Assembly: GCA_907165275.2 (NCBI GenBank)
Contig: OU015673.1
Coordinates: 1,999,001-2,063,000 of the forward strand
Direction of reading: 5' to 3'
Source of the DNA: Zygaena filipendulae
Lineage: Eukaryota; Arthropoda; Insecta; Lepidoptera; Zygaenidae
Length of the DNA: 64,000 nt
The notes beneath the pieces were generated by a model. The model was not told the DNA's origin, made no database searches, and was given only the letters and a program-made list of their open reading frames with translations. Shown in pieces: positions 10,387 to 32,119 of this stretch. A program made the translations under genes and the position numbers. Positions within the stretch are counted from its first letter, which is position 1, and each line of letters starts with the position of its first letter.

Positions 10387-13328
10387 TATTTATTTTGACC
10401 GTGAGTTTGGATTTTACTGCCTGAAAACTGGCCGTTTTTATTGAGTTTGAAATTAGCTATAACTAGTTAATTTAAATTCGGGGTGTCCGCGATAAATTAG
10501 GGATGTCCTGATGTAACCTTGACAATGTGTATGCAAAATTTCATGATGATCGGTTGAGTAGTTAGAGCGTAAAAAGGTAACAAACAAACTGCAATTTCAA
10601 ACCGTACAACGATGCTAAATGCTAATGGGTATGTTCAGTTATTACGGAAGGTATAAAGTCAATGTAGTAGATATACTGCGAAGCCGTTCCTTTATAGTTA
10701 GATATCCCGGTTACTGTTTACCACGGAATGCAATCCAGTAGGTAGGTATAATAGCATTCATGTCATTGTCCGTGGTCGTAACTCATGTCACGCTGTCGAT
10801 CACTCATTGACGACCGATCTCCGTGGCTGATCATTAGGCCGTGGTTGCTCACATGACGAAACCACTGAGAGCACCTTACCTCGAAAATGCCAGTACTCAC
10901 AGTACAAAAATGGCGACGATTATGTACGTCATACTGCCTGCCCTAAGATACTGTAGGTGTGGCAGTATACCTACTGTATGCTATAACGGAACGAATTTCT
11001 CTTCATTATGAGCATTGGTCCAGTGCTATCAGTAATAGCGGAACATACCCAATATTAGGTATACATCAGGCTGTCGCAACTTCCATACTTCGGAAAAAAT
11101 GTATGGATTGTGTCCAAGTTGAAATGGTGGCATTCGGTTTTCTCGCTCTATAGACTATGGCAATCAGCAATGTCAGTCAGTACTCAGTCGCTGTCTTAGC
11201 GGTAAAAATTTTGGCGCCTGGTTCAATTGAAAGAAAAATTAATTGTTATTTTGTTATTATTTGTTAATTTAATAGTATTTCAGTGTTTTTTTTAGTTTAG
11301 TACGTTTGTTTTGTCTTGTAAGTGAACCATCGAATAAGATGTCTTATAAAACGTGTGCGTTTGCGGAGTAAAATCGAAGAATGAAAATGGTGTAAAAAGG
11401 ACTTTTCTTTCAAGATTTCGTCTTGATTCAGTCGGGTACGTAAATTTTATTCAATTTATAGTTGTTTTTATTCTTATTCAGTGCTTAAAATAACAAAAAT
11501 AGTGTTTTGTAAATTTATTATGTGATTTGAAAGAATATGTAAATAGTGCGGAAAATACATATACAGATTTTTTTTTACAGATATCGATAAATCCATTATT
11601 TTGGTTTTAGGTGCAAGAGTTAGGTTAGACTAAAAAGAATTGGCCTATTTACCAATCGAACAACTCCATCAATTAAAATAGATCAGTTGAATGCAGATCA
11701 AAATAAAATAGCACAATTGAGTAAGAAAAAATAAGTCAAGTAAATAAGTAAGTCTTTTTTATTCGTGCTGTTTTTACCGGGTGACCGTGTGGTTATTCTT
11801 ATAATAGTTTTAAACTATGGGCAAAGTTGTATGTTTAAGTGTTCTCCCTGAGCTGGACACTTGATTTTTTGCAAGAATCAGCTGCTTACTCAGGAGTCAG
11901 GGTACATAAAATTGCAACTAGCCGATACTGGTAATGAACCTAACCATTTATTTATGCTACATTGTCATTCGATTTTATTTTCTTGAATTTAAAATTTTTT
12001 AATTTATTCCAGTAATCGAGTGACCGGTTGACAAAAAGAAACCTTGGAAAACACCCACGCGCAGGAAGAAAAACCGTGACCCGTATTAGTCAAGTAGTCA
12101 ACTTGACCATGTTCCACAAGACGGTGTTTCAATAAATACAAAAAATACCTTTTTCAAATAAATGTTGTGTCTCACTCCCAACCAGCTACTTTCTTTATTT
12201 GAGGCAGCTGAAAAAGGCACCAATGATGGCTTACATTAAGTTCAATATTAAATATACTTAACCGACAGCAATTAAGCCGTCACTGGTGCTTTTTTCTGTA
12301 GCTATAAAATAATAAAAAAACTATGAAGAACCGTAGTAGACCTGATTTTTTATCGATATCGATATGACGACCATTCGCTATAAGCAGAACAGCACTATTT
12401 GTGTGGGAATCGGCCATGATTGCTAGGGCAAAAATTTTGACAATTCGCGTCATTCCATTTCACAGTATGGGAGTCCCATATCTTAAAACGTAGTGATTAT
12501 ATGATCTTTGGTATACATATTTTAGCTAAATACTTGAAACTCCATAAAAAAGAAAAAGAAAGAACCTTTTCGACCGGTGGAGCACTGAGCAAATAATGAA
12601 TAATCACTACGTGCGGTGGAGGTCGTAACGAGAGGACGCTTGTTGCGTTATTTATTCGATATTTCCATTTTGTTTTCCCAGAAAGAAGCAATAGTCAGAG
12701 AGAAGGTAATCACTATCAGAGAGAAGGTAATCACTACGTTTTAATAGTTTTCTTGAGATAACCGTTTTTTTTATTTTGGGGAACAATTGGCATTTCGCCA
12801 CTATTGCTAAAAAATACATTCATTGGTAAAATTAAATACGAAGTCCATACAGCCAGTTCACACACACACACAGTACAGTCTTTCTTTTCTGAAGTTATTT
12901 CTAGCGAACACCCCATTTCATCTCTTTTCCCTATTTCTACATACTATTCATCAGTAATGAATCACTATTATGCAAATTCCACCATTTTTACACAATATTA
13001 ATCACGATAAACAAATAATTTATAAAATAAAGAAATAAATCTGGCGTCCATTTTTCTCAAATGCCGCCAAAAGTTCAAAAAAAAAAGTTAAAGAAGATTG
13101 TACTTGACAGCTGTTTACTTGTCACCTATCTACTGTCTATGCCGTTTATTGACCAATTTGAGTTTTGATCATCTTTCGTTTTGGTTTGGTTGGTGTTGGA
13201 ATAATTATTTATTTGTCGTGATGGTGGACCGTTTAATTGTTCATAAAGCCAAGTAATTATTAATAACGATTTGCAATAGTATGATAGAAAAAGTTTTTGC
13301 AATATATTTGACGAACCCACTTTAAAAT
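10387..13328. other. Spacer between the GH1 and tetraspanin genes
   Basis: No intact gene. It contains a Helitron fragment (about 10470-10600), a possible THAP-domain relic (11339-11435) and AT-rich sequence. Two AATAAA-like motifs near 12131 and 12157 follow a 12030-12120 stretch of slightly higher complexity that I cannot assign. The tetraspanin promoter and any 5' UTR exon should lie in the right part, but no clear TATA box is visible. Confidence 0.5.
11339..11435 (+). pseudogene. Possible degenerate THAP-domain first exon
   Basis: ATG at 11339 opens MSYKTCAFAE, then a TAA where the second zinc-ligand cysteine of a THAP domain (C-x2-4-C, often followed by NR) would lie, then NRRMK. In the next frame the text continues TFLSRFRLDS, resembling the THAP motif F-x-F-P-x-D. 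The segment ends CGG|GTACGT, a good donor. THAP domains bind DNA and are often domesticated from P-element transposases. Two frame breaks make it non-functional if the identification is right. The match is short and done by eye. Confidence 0.3.
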
Positions 13329-22412
<9,084 letters not shown>

Positions 22413-22479
22413 AACAGGGGCGCGGCGGGCGCGTACCGCGACGAGTGCCGCCGCGCGCTTCTCTAGCCGTCGCCTGCAG

Positions 22480-23887
22480 CCCCACCGCCCACGGTGGCCC
22501 TAGTGTCGCCCGCGGGCCCAGTGCCGCCTGCAGCCCTACCGCCGACGGTAGCCCTACCGCCGACGGTAGCCCTACCGCCGACGGTAGCCCTACCGCCGAC
22601 GGTAGCCCTACCGCCGACGTCAGCCCTCGTGTCTCCCGTAGGCCTAGTGCCACCTGCAGCCCTATCGCCGACGGTAGCCCTAGTGTCTCCCGCAAACCGA
22701 GTTCCGCCTGCAACCCTAGCGCTGACATCACTAGCGTCGGTGGCACACCTATAACACTAGTATCAACCCAATCAGGAGCGTCGATGGCAGCCCTAGTGTC
22801 TATCGCGGGTCTAGCGCCGACCTCACTAGCGTCGGTGACAGCCCTATAGCAGCCCTAGTGCCGATGGTAGCCCTGCTGCCGACTCTAGCCCTACTGCCGA
22901 TGGCAGCCCTACTGCCGATGGTATCCCTACTGCCGACCGTAGCCCTACTGCCGACCGTAGCTCTACTACCGACCGTAGCCCTACTGCCGACGGTAGCCCT
23001 ACTGTCGACAGTAGCCCTGCTGCTGACCGTAGCCCTACTGCCGACCGTAGCCCTACTACCGACGGTAGCCCTACTACCGACGGTAGCCCTACTGCCGACC
23101 GTAGCCCTACCGCCGACGGTAGCCCTACTGCCGACGGTAGCCCTACTGCTGACCGTAGCCCTACTGCCGACGGTAGCCCTACTGCCGACCGTAGCCCTAC
23201 TGCCGACGGTAGCCCTACTGCCGACGGTAGCCCTACTGCTGACCGTAGCCCTACTGCCGACGGTAGCCCTACTACCGACGGTAGCCCTACTGCCGACGGT
23301 AGCCCTACTGCCGACGGTAGCCCTACTGCCGACGGTAGCCCCACTGCCGACGGTAGCCCTACTGCCGACGGTAGCCCCACTGCCGACGGTAGCCCTACTG
23401 CCGACGGTAGCCCTACTGCCGACGGTAGCCCTACTGCCGACGGTAGCCCTACTGCCGACGGTAGCCCTACTGCCGACGGTAGCCCCACTGCCGACGGTAG
23501 CCCTACTGCCGACGGTAGCCCTACTGCCGACGGTAGCCCTACTGCCGACGGTAGCCCTACTGCCGACGGTAGCCCCACTGCCGACGGTAGCCCTACTGCC
23601 GACGGTAGCCCCACTGCCGACGGTAGCCCTACTGCCGACGGTAGCCCTACTGCCGACGGTAGCCCTACTGCCGACGGTAGCCCTACTGCCGACGGTAGCC
23701 CCACTGCCGACGGTAGCCCTACTGCCGACGGTAGCCCCACTGCCGACGGTAGCCCTACTGCCGACGGTAGCCCTACTGCCGACGGTAGCCCTACTGCCGA
23801 CGGTAGCCCTACTGCCGACGGTAGCCCTACTGCCGACGGTAGCCCCACTGCCGACGGTAGCCCTACTGCCGACGGTAGCCCTAGTGT
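22480..23887 (+). repeat. 18-bp minisatellite array, about 60 copies, after the tetraspanin stop
   Basis: The core unit CCCTACTGCCGACGGTAG is tandem from about 22858 to 23885. A five-copy block with CCGCCGACGG lies at 22533-22620. Between and around them is a longer module (CCCTAGTGTC...CTAGCG...TCACTAGCGTCG). The array starts about 70 nt after the tetraspanin TGA with no AATAAA before it, so it probably lies in the 3' UTR. Open frames on both strands are a by-product of an 18-nt unit. Confidence 0.95.
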
Positions 23888-24754
23888 CACCCGCGGGCCT
23901 AGTGCCGCGTGCAGCTCTAGCGCCGATCTCACTAGCGTCGTTGACAGACCTATTAGTGGCAACTAATGTCTGCCCAATGTGACCTCTTATCACTATGACC
24001 AACAACATTCCGTACCTATAACGCACGTCCCAAAGTCGAGACATGATTGTTGCCCGCGGTTTCACCTGCGTTAATTTCCCGTTCCCGCAATAAGTAGAAG
24101 AAAAAAAAAACTGTCCGTCGTGTAAAAAACTACGATTCATTTTGGTCTGATGCTGCCGGGTGGTTAGCTTCGGACTCTGGTTGCTTTATATGGGGCATAT
24201 CTTGATCGTTACACCAAATTAATGTTTCATAGTATTAAAGCAAGGTATTTTTAAATATAACAAAATAGCTATTTGTGAAATATCTACATTCATGATGATA
24301 TGAATCCTTTAAAGCCATAAGATGACATGTCATAATGAACAAACTTTCACCACGAAAGCCAAAACTGTTTCATAATGCTTATTAACACATTAACACTGGT
24401 TGACTGGTTTTTACTGGTTTTTAAGCGCATTATAGAAGATTTGTGGTATAAATGTATATTATGAAGAAGAAAAAAAAACAAGATATCCCGTTAAAAAATA
24501 GGTAACTGTTTATATGAAGGTAGCTGCATTATCGATGAGTAACGTTTAAGAATATGATATTATTGTATTAAAAAAAAATAATTTTAAAAATGCGATTTCA
24601 TACTTAATCCTGTAACGATTTTGTAAATAGACTTACTTTTTAAGTAATATGGGTAGTGTTTCGACCTGTCAATAAGAGACAATTCTGTCTGTGACTCTTT
24701 GAGCTAAACTAAACCGAAATAATTCGGCGAATCAGCGCCCTAAAAGGGTAGTTG

Positions 24755-25175
24755 ACTTTCAGGTTTTAGTCCGTCGTGTAGATTGATAAAAAAATATTGG
24801 ACATGTATTTTTTGTTTGTTTTGTTTTTTTATGGAATGAAATGAAAATGTGTTTATTTAGTCAAATAATTGTTCTTAACCTATGGGCTACCTGGACCTAG
24901 ACCTCCAAATCACATTGCAACATCACAGAGGCAGGTTACTAAACTAATCAAATACAATTTCTCAATTAATAAATCAATTTATAACGGCGATACATTGAGT
25001 CGAAATGTGGGGTGACGTCACACCTCGATACAGTCAATACGTAGTCATGACGTCACGACCCCCCACTGCTTAACTTGGGTGCGCTATACATATATTTTTT
25101 CATGAATTTGAAGAAGCAAAATATGCGTGTCTATTATTTTTTTAATATATAACTGACGGACTAATTAGAATTTTT
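24755..25175 (+). mobile_element. MITE, TTTAGTCCGTC family, with an internal insertion
   Basis: GGTTTTAGTCCGTCGTGTAG at the left and AACTGACGGACTAATTAGAA at the right. About 130 bp near 24835-24965 (TTTATTTAGTC...AACCTATGGGCTACC) is foreign to other copies. Confidence 0.6.
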
Positions 25176-25832
25176 ATTTCATGGAAGGGAAACCTCTTCA
25201 AAGCGCATTGAAATGCAATTTTTGTGGCGTGATAATTATGGTCATAAAATAGACGATTGAAATATCGACAAAATTCGATTTGATGAAGGGTGTCGTGAAA
25301 ATGTTTTGATTTCTGTAATTGCCGAAGGTTTTTGTCCAGAGTGACAAAAAAAATTGCCCATAGCTGTTTGAAATATCCTTAAAAACCCATTTACATATTA
25401 TAATAATATTAATAATAATTTACCATCGTGTTCTTTTATATTATTCACATTATGAATATACAATAATATGATTGTCTATTTAAGCGCAGATTTCAAGCCT
25501 ATTTCATCGCTCAAAAATTTAATTTTAAAATGCTTTCCCGTGGCATTTTGTTAAATAAAAATTATTGAATATTCATCTTACTATTTTGAGGCTCTTCAAA
25601 TAAAAATAAAAATGGAGGAGGTAGAATCATGTAAAATTTTATCGAAATTAATCGATTTAACTCAAATTTCGATTGATCTCTAAATTATAACATTCGTACA
25701 ATTCCAGAATATTATGTAGGTCTTTTGCTCAAAAATTCCAAATGAAATCTAAGACAGCTGCTATCTGTGAGACATAATAATTATTTTAATATATTATAAC
25801 AAATGAATGTGATTATAAAAATCTTAACTTTT

Positions 25833-25941
25833 ACGGCCGCACTCAGGTCGTTTTAATGATTACTTAATTTTAAGTAAAGATTTTTTACAAAACTCAAAAC
25901 TGCCGCAAAGTAATCATTAAAACGACTCTGAGTGCGGCCGT
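25833..25941 (+). mobile_element. Short TIR element, CGGCCGCACTCAG family
   Basis: ACGGCCGCACTCAGGTCG and CGACTCTGAGTGCGGCCGT are inverted ends, extended by ATTACTT/AAGTAAT blocks. A larger relative is at 49673-49914. Confidence 0.75.
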
Positions 25942-27824
25942 TATTCATTTAGTTTGAATTTAGCAAAATTTTTTAAATATAGTAAGTACCTACCTATTTA
26001 TTGATACTTTTGGTATTTGTATTCATAAAACTTCCTAAACCAAAATTTCAAATATATTTTATACTTTGTTCTGTAAATAAGAACAAAGCTATGATTTATT
26101 GCCAATAGTTGCTTAAATTAAGTTTATGATTGTAAAAGGATCGTAGGATTTTGTTTTATATTGGCAGAATTCTATGTATATTTGTTTACCTGGTGGTTAA
26201 ATAAATATGAAATAATTCAAAGTATTAGCAAAGTATTAGGGAATAAATTGAAAAGAACCAAAAAATTCACTTCATAGCTTTTTTTTCTTCAAAATTATTG
26301 TTAAGTTTTTTGTTTTTACGAGTATTAACTGTGATTTCTTCCTATTATTATTGCTCTATTATTTTACAATTTTTATGTAAATTGCGAATGTAAAATACAA
26401 GCTAATAAAAAAGGGAGCTAATAATTTTACTATAAATTTAATATAGTCATTTGAATCCATAATAATTGGATACTGTTCTTTGATGGACAATAAAAGACAT
26501 AAGTCTTTTATAATTTATTTTTCGTCCGATTGCAAATACTTTAAGATAGCTGCTGCCTTTATGCCTTTATACTGGGCGTTAAGGAATATTTTTAGTTCTA
26601 TTCAAGATAAAGACTTTCTTATAAATAACTAATATAATTTCTTATAACTAATGTAGCTTTTTTAGTTAGTTTTTAGTTACTATGTATGAAATTATATTCG
26701 ATAAAGCTCATTAATATTTGCTCATAATGTTTGCTCGAACACTGTATGATAAGCACAATCAAATAATATACTACACAACCTTTCTCTGATGGCTGATATT
26801 CCATTAAAGGGCTTCAACCGGCACACTAGCTACACTGATTACAAGAAATTAAAATCTAAGATATTCAATTTGATGAAAAAAACAACAGAGAAAATAATAT
26901 TATAATATTAAAATTAAAAAAACAATAGAGAAATAAAATATACTAAACATTATTTAAATTTACTAGAAAAAAAAGTGCCGAAGACCAAAAGTGGCCGTTA
27001 TGAGCAGGTTTTGTTACTCTTAAATTTACTCTTAAATTTTAATTTCTGCAGAAATATCTAACAGTATGTATCTATATATATCTATTTAGTCTTTCTGCAT
27101 TTCTCTATATTTTAAGTGTGGCGTTATTATGCCCTATGGAACGCCTTTATCGAAACATACATATAGTGCACTCTATGATTCATCTCGATTTGATTGATCA
27201 TTTTTTTTGTTTTTGCAAGTAAGTATTCACGATTCAAATTTTGTCACAACAGTTCATGCTAAGCCTGTTAAGTATTCGAAAATGGTATAGAAATATGAAC
27301 AAACCGATTTTCAATCTTGTCAATAAGGTTATGTCAATATTCCATTGAGCTGTGGCCTGTGGCCAACTGTTCTGTTTATTTGTATGTTCCATGAAATTGT
27401 ATGTATGTATGTATTGCCATAAATAATGTTAAGAAATTATTCTTGTACATTGAAGATTATGTTAAAATTAGGTATAAGAAATTAAACCAAATGTAATCGA
27501 TATCTGTTTGTTTATTTTCATCGATAACAAAGGCTGACTCACTAGCTGTGCCCCTGAGGTATTACCTGCAGGATTTTTTCCGGGATGAAAGTATCCTGTC
27601 TATGAATCAGTTAAGTAGGTAGTTCCAGAGATTAATCCGCTACATCCAAACAACATGCTAAACAAACTATCGTTTGTATAGTGAAGAAGATAATATACAA
27701 GTAGAATAGAAGAGAAATATCTTTCTTAGTTCTATCAATATACCTAGTAGGTAACCTAATTAGGTATAGACACGTATTTCTCTATTCATCTAGATTTTTT
27801 GTAAAATGAAATAAGGGACCATCC

Positions 27825-28170
27825 ATAAATTACATTAGACGAATGGTTTCTCTCCCCTCCTCCCCGTCCTTGCCAGTTGGTCACACCAGCCCCTCACCCC
27901 TCTGGTGTGACGTCACACATTTTGGAATTTTACATATAAAATTGCACACTTAATACAGTTCGAAAATTATTTCCATTTAAAATGTTTTTTTTTTTAATAA
28001 AATCAACATCAAATCAAACAATTCAGAAAATATAGACTAAACAAAAAACTGACTGCTGCGGTGTCACGACGCTTAGGACTCCCACCCCTTATTCCATGGA
28101 AATGTCGCACTTCGTTGACCTCCTCCCCCCTCCCCTTAACGAGTAACGTAGGTATTTTATCGATGAATAA
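27825..28170. mobile_element. MITE-like element with CATCCATAAATTAC end
   Basis: GGGACCATCCATAAATTAC at the left, C-rich tracts (CTCCTCCCC..., CCTCCCCCCTCCCC) on both sides of an AT-rich core, and GAGTAACGTAGGTATTTTAT at the right. It resembles the common insect GGGACCxTCCATAAA elements. Boundaries are approximate. Confidence 0.45.
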
Positions 28171-28516
28171 TTTATGATCTTAGATGCTAGAGCTTATCTA
28201 ATTAAAATGACGCGCCCCTCCATCGGGCATAGGTACGTTAAAATATCGATACGACACATAAATCTGGTGTTGCCATTCGACCTCAGTTGCCGCATAGTGT
28301 CGCCGCACTCACACGAGATATTATCAATACATGATATCGCACATCTAAAACTGCTTATTGAGTAGTGGGGCGTGTCATTTTAGTTTAGATAAGTTCTACC
28401 TACAATTTTTCTCTTATAGAGAAAACCAGTTTGTGTTACAAGCACCCTATTCAAATCTTCCCCTCATACCTACTCCATATCTCCAACCAGAGACGATAGG
28501 TACGTATAGATGTCTT

Positions 28517-31500
28517 CTACTTTTTGCCTTTCCCCTTCCCCTTGACCACCGGCTCCACTTCGGGCTCGGGCTCCGGCGGCGGCGGCGGCCAGTATTTGTT
28601 GAAGAACTCGTCATCAGCGGCGAAGTTCAGCGGCAGAATGTTACTCTTGCGATTCCACTCCTCCCGCTCACGCTCCTCTTTCGCCTCCAACTCCTTCTCT
28701 TCGCGCGCCTTCAGCTAAAACGGAATGCCGATTAGGCAATCGAGAATTGAGGGTCTGAACCTAAACTTAATGATCGGAAACTTCGTTAGATATTATTAAA
28801 ATCCAATTTAATTCGTTACGATTTAACACCACATATTGAATGAAGCCTACATCTGTGAACTGCCAATCTTTAAATGTTCGGATTGAAATTTTGTTCCAAA
28901 CGAACCAGTAGATTTCACTTATGTAAAAATTCCTAACCGACCATCTCAGTTCTATGGGTTTTTAAAAAAAATACCAAGATCGTAAAACAATGAAAGAGGT
29001 AGTAAGGCCTGGGCCCTTATTCACTATGATCAACAACATTCCTTGCCCATAACGCGCGTCCCAAAAACGTATTTCCAAACGTTCTAGCTGCCAAGATATT
29101 AGAAATTATTATTCTTTATGCCATAAGATCCGTAGGTAGGTAAATGTATTTTTTTGCAGTAAAACTTCTTTGATTACGAGAGAAAGACAGTTTTTGCGGC
29201 GTCTTATCTTAGCGCGGCGTATTATTATGGTCGTAGTGAATTGGAATTATGGTCAAGTGAACAATGACCCTGCTGTTATCGTAAAATGAAAAGTAGGAAA
29301 AAAGGTCAGTACATAGTTGTATGGGTTAACAAAAAGTACCTACCTACCATTGGTCAGCTTCTAACGTATAAGATCGCAATTCAATATATACTTACCTCCA
29401 TTAAAGCCAAAAACTCCTCTGTGTCGACATCTTTCTTCTTCCCTTTCTGAGAGGTCTTCGCTTCTTTCTTCGGTGATTTCTCCTTTCCCTTCGGTTTCAG
29501 CACCGCGTACAGACGCCTGGGCGGTCTGATCTGGTATGGCGAGTCTATCAATACGTATTCAGGGCTGAATGTGAAGATGGAGCGCACCAGATCGTATTGG
29601 TAGTCCGTGCTGAACCTAGGACGAAAAAATTTGATGACGCGTGTCGGCTAATCCACCAAATATAGCATAATTAGCATGAGTCGACGGCACTCTAGCTACT
29701 CTAAGTGGCTAACCGTAAAAAGACTTTGATCACGTGTCGCGCACTTTTTCTATAAAATAGACATTTTTGAAGATAGGTCTCTCGTGCCAGAGCCTTCGGA
29801 AGTTAGCGGTTTAAGCTAACATTGCTAGCTGCCAAAAATTTGGGACTAAAATACAAAACTCATGGTCATTATCATCGTATCAGTCGAAGAAGGTTTACTT
29901 GCTGGCCTTAGTGCCTCGCCCAAGGATATCTACAATGACCAGTCCTTCCCTACCCTAATTCAGCCGACTCCCGCAATCTTCGCCAGACCGTCACTTCATC
30001 TTGGAGTCCTCATGATTTTTTTTATTTTTATTTATTGAGCTAATAAACAGTGTGTAGATACAATATATAATTATAGTAACTTACTTAGCTAAATTTACCA
30101 ATTGTACCACCAAAACCATTAACCACGAGTTACTAGAAAAAAAAATACATATTGAGAAGTGGTTGTGCATTTACAAAACTTGTAGGCCAAATACTAAGAG
30201 TCGTCATATAATCGCATTAGGTTAGCCTGTAAGGATTATGTGGTTTTTGAAATAAATAAATAAAGTCCTGGGCAGACTTGAGCTTTTCTGCCCCAAGTAA
30301 AATAAGACTAACAAGTCGTAAATGTAATGTATGATCTTAACAAGATCGCTCAAGGAGCATTCGTAGGCAGCGCCTTCAAACGTGACGAGGTGCTTGGACT
30401 CTGTTGGCGGCGGTGCTGGGTGCTCTTCAGTTCCATTGTCATCCTGAGCCTTATAGTAGACACCGGCCTCTGCCGGAGTCGGGAGATGGTTTTCTTCAGC
30501 TATATACTTAGCAGCTGACAGCATGTTGTCCTGAATGGAAGAAAATTAATTTATGTACTTGGATCCTCTAATGAAAGATGATCTACTGTGTTTGGCAATC
30601 CTAAGTGTTAGGTTCTCTTTAAAATTTGGGTAATAACAGCCGTGAGTTTAGGTACCTACCTACCTACTATATATTATATATTACTTAGGTAGATATATAT
30701 AACTAGTCACTTATGTGAAAAAGTTAAATAGGTACTTACCTTGAACCTCCTCAGCATTCTTTGTCTATCAGCCGCGTCAAAATATTGTATTTCTTTCATC
30801 CATTCGCAAAACCAAAGCATGAGAACTGCTTGGGTAGCTGCAGATAGTCAAATTTTAATGCAAAATATTATTCTAAGCTATTTTCACACTCAAAGTCGTC
30901 TATTCTAACGTCTATTCCGAAATTAAAGAGGCTACTGCTTGCGAGGAGTAGGTAATGCGACCAGAGAGCACACAGTGTTGTGGGCCGCCTGTACTTTTGT
31001 TGATTTTGTTATATTTTTTTTGATGCATGTTGTGTTCTTCTATAATTAAAGAGGCAATAAGTATATTACTATGTACATGAATTTATTTTATAAGCATTGT
31101 ACTCATTGTTGGAGAACCTAATACCTAAGAACCAAAGAACACGTACCTATGTTAAGTAACCTACAAGGCTTTTACCTTTGTACCATTATAAGTAGGTACC
31201 CACTTACGTTTGTCTAATTCATCTTCTTGCGCCCTCCTCAACAAATTTGCCATCGTGTCTAGAAACCAGAATTCAGCCAAACTACTCTTATACATTGTGC
31301 AGCCAAGCATCTCTGCCAGGATGTCAATGTACTTTTGCTGGGCAGTGGTAGCTATTTTAGGTATTGCCAAAGGATCTACATCAGTTCTGAATTCTTCCGG
31401 AAGAACATGAATCCTGTTTTGCTCTTCAACTTTTCTAGCCTTCTCGTTCATGACTCTCCTTAGAGACGGCGTCGGAAAGATATCTGGTTGCTCCTCATGT

Positions 31501-32119
31501 ACCTCTTCAACAACTAGTGGTACATCTATCACTTCTGGAATCTCCTCTGCGACTGCTTCTTCTTCTTCCTGACATGGACCTTATTGGAATTGAACTATCA
31601 TCCATTACATTATAGTGACACCTGGACAGCTGATTTAATACTTATTCTCTCTGCTTCTTTCTAAATCATTAAAATTTGTCAATTTCTATAGATAGGTAAA
31701 CTGAGAACTACTATATTGAAACACAGGCTTACCTAAATACTAACACTAATACATGAAACTTCTATTCACGCGCGCCCAATGAATTGATGAACTTCACAGA
31801 CGCTTTCAAATTGCTTCTAACCCTCAGGATGTTTTTTTTTTCTAACCTATATAATGACCACAGAATCATTTGCCTACATAGGAACATAGGAGCACGTCTA
31901 TAGAATCGGACCTCCGTACTCTGAATGAGAGTTGAGAATTGGTCTTATTCGACCACGATAAGTATTAAGTACTGGGTATTCACCCTGTTCTTCGGTCTCT
32001 CCTGAATCTGAGGACGACTCCAGCGACTCCGGCGCTGACCTGATACATTTCAAACCAGAGTCCGACAGTAATTTGTTGAGCGATGTTACGTGAGAATCTT
32101 CTATTTTTCGAGAGGACAT
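28517..32119 (-). CDS. Unrecognised 413-aa charged protein, six exons
   Basis: Minus-strand exons: 32119-31984, 31579-31208, 30837-30740, 30530-30313, 29615-29396, 28714-28517. All introns are GT-AG with consistent phases; 1242 nt including TAG. I do not recognise the family. Residues 1-80 are acidic and serine-rich (SLESSSDSGETEEQ, EEEEAVAEE). Residues 130-205 form a helical, aromatic segment (AEFWFLDTMANLLRRAQED, LMLWFCEWMKEIQYF). A PAPPPTE linker precedes another conserved-looking stretch (LSDLVKIIHYIYDLFSTDYQ, YVLIDSPYQIRPPRRLYAVL). Then come a lysine-rich KEKE-like tract (about 320-342), a charged helix (LKAREEKELEAKEERERE) and a proline-rich tail (PPPPPEPEPEVEP) ending KGKGKGKK. There is no signal peptide or membrane segment. 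It is probably cytoplasmic and structural. The exon 2 acceptor is the weakest call. Confidence 0.8.
29016..29290 (+). repeat. Interspersed repeat in intron 5 of the minus-strand gene
   Basis: CCCTTATTCACTATGATCAACA and CCATAACGCGCGTCCCAAAAAC match 3004-3163 inverted and 8738-8810. This is the longest copy in the window. Confidence 0.55.

Larger units (their letters stand above)
23980..28173. other. Gene-free AT-rich stretch between convergent genes
   Basis: Contains an interspersed fragment (23980-24040), a Helitron end fragment (24047-24090), a diverged MITE (24755-25175), a short TIR element (25833-25941), a Helitron fragment (27542-27640) and a MITE-like block (27825-28170). The tetraspanin 3' UTR must end somewhere here (ATTAAA near 24233 is one candidate). 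25.2-27.5 kb shows nothing recognisable. Confidence 0.6.

Noticed and set aside
22494..24140. Long repetitive ORFs on both strands (ALLPTV, VGLPSA, VGSRAT)
   Set aside because: An 18-nt unit without stops gives open frames in several phases. No consistent start context or unique domain; the real tetraspanin frame stops at 22412.
28358..28735. Plus-strand ORF of 125 codons
   Set aside because: It is antisense to the last exon of the minus-strand gene, whose frame has splice sites and fits the other exons.
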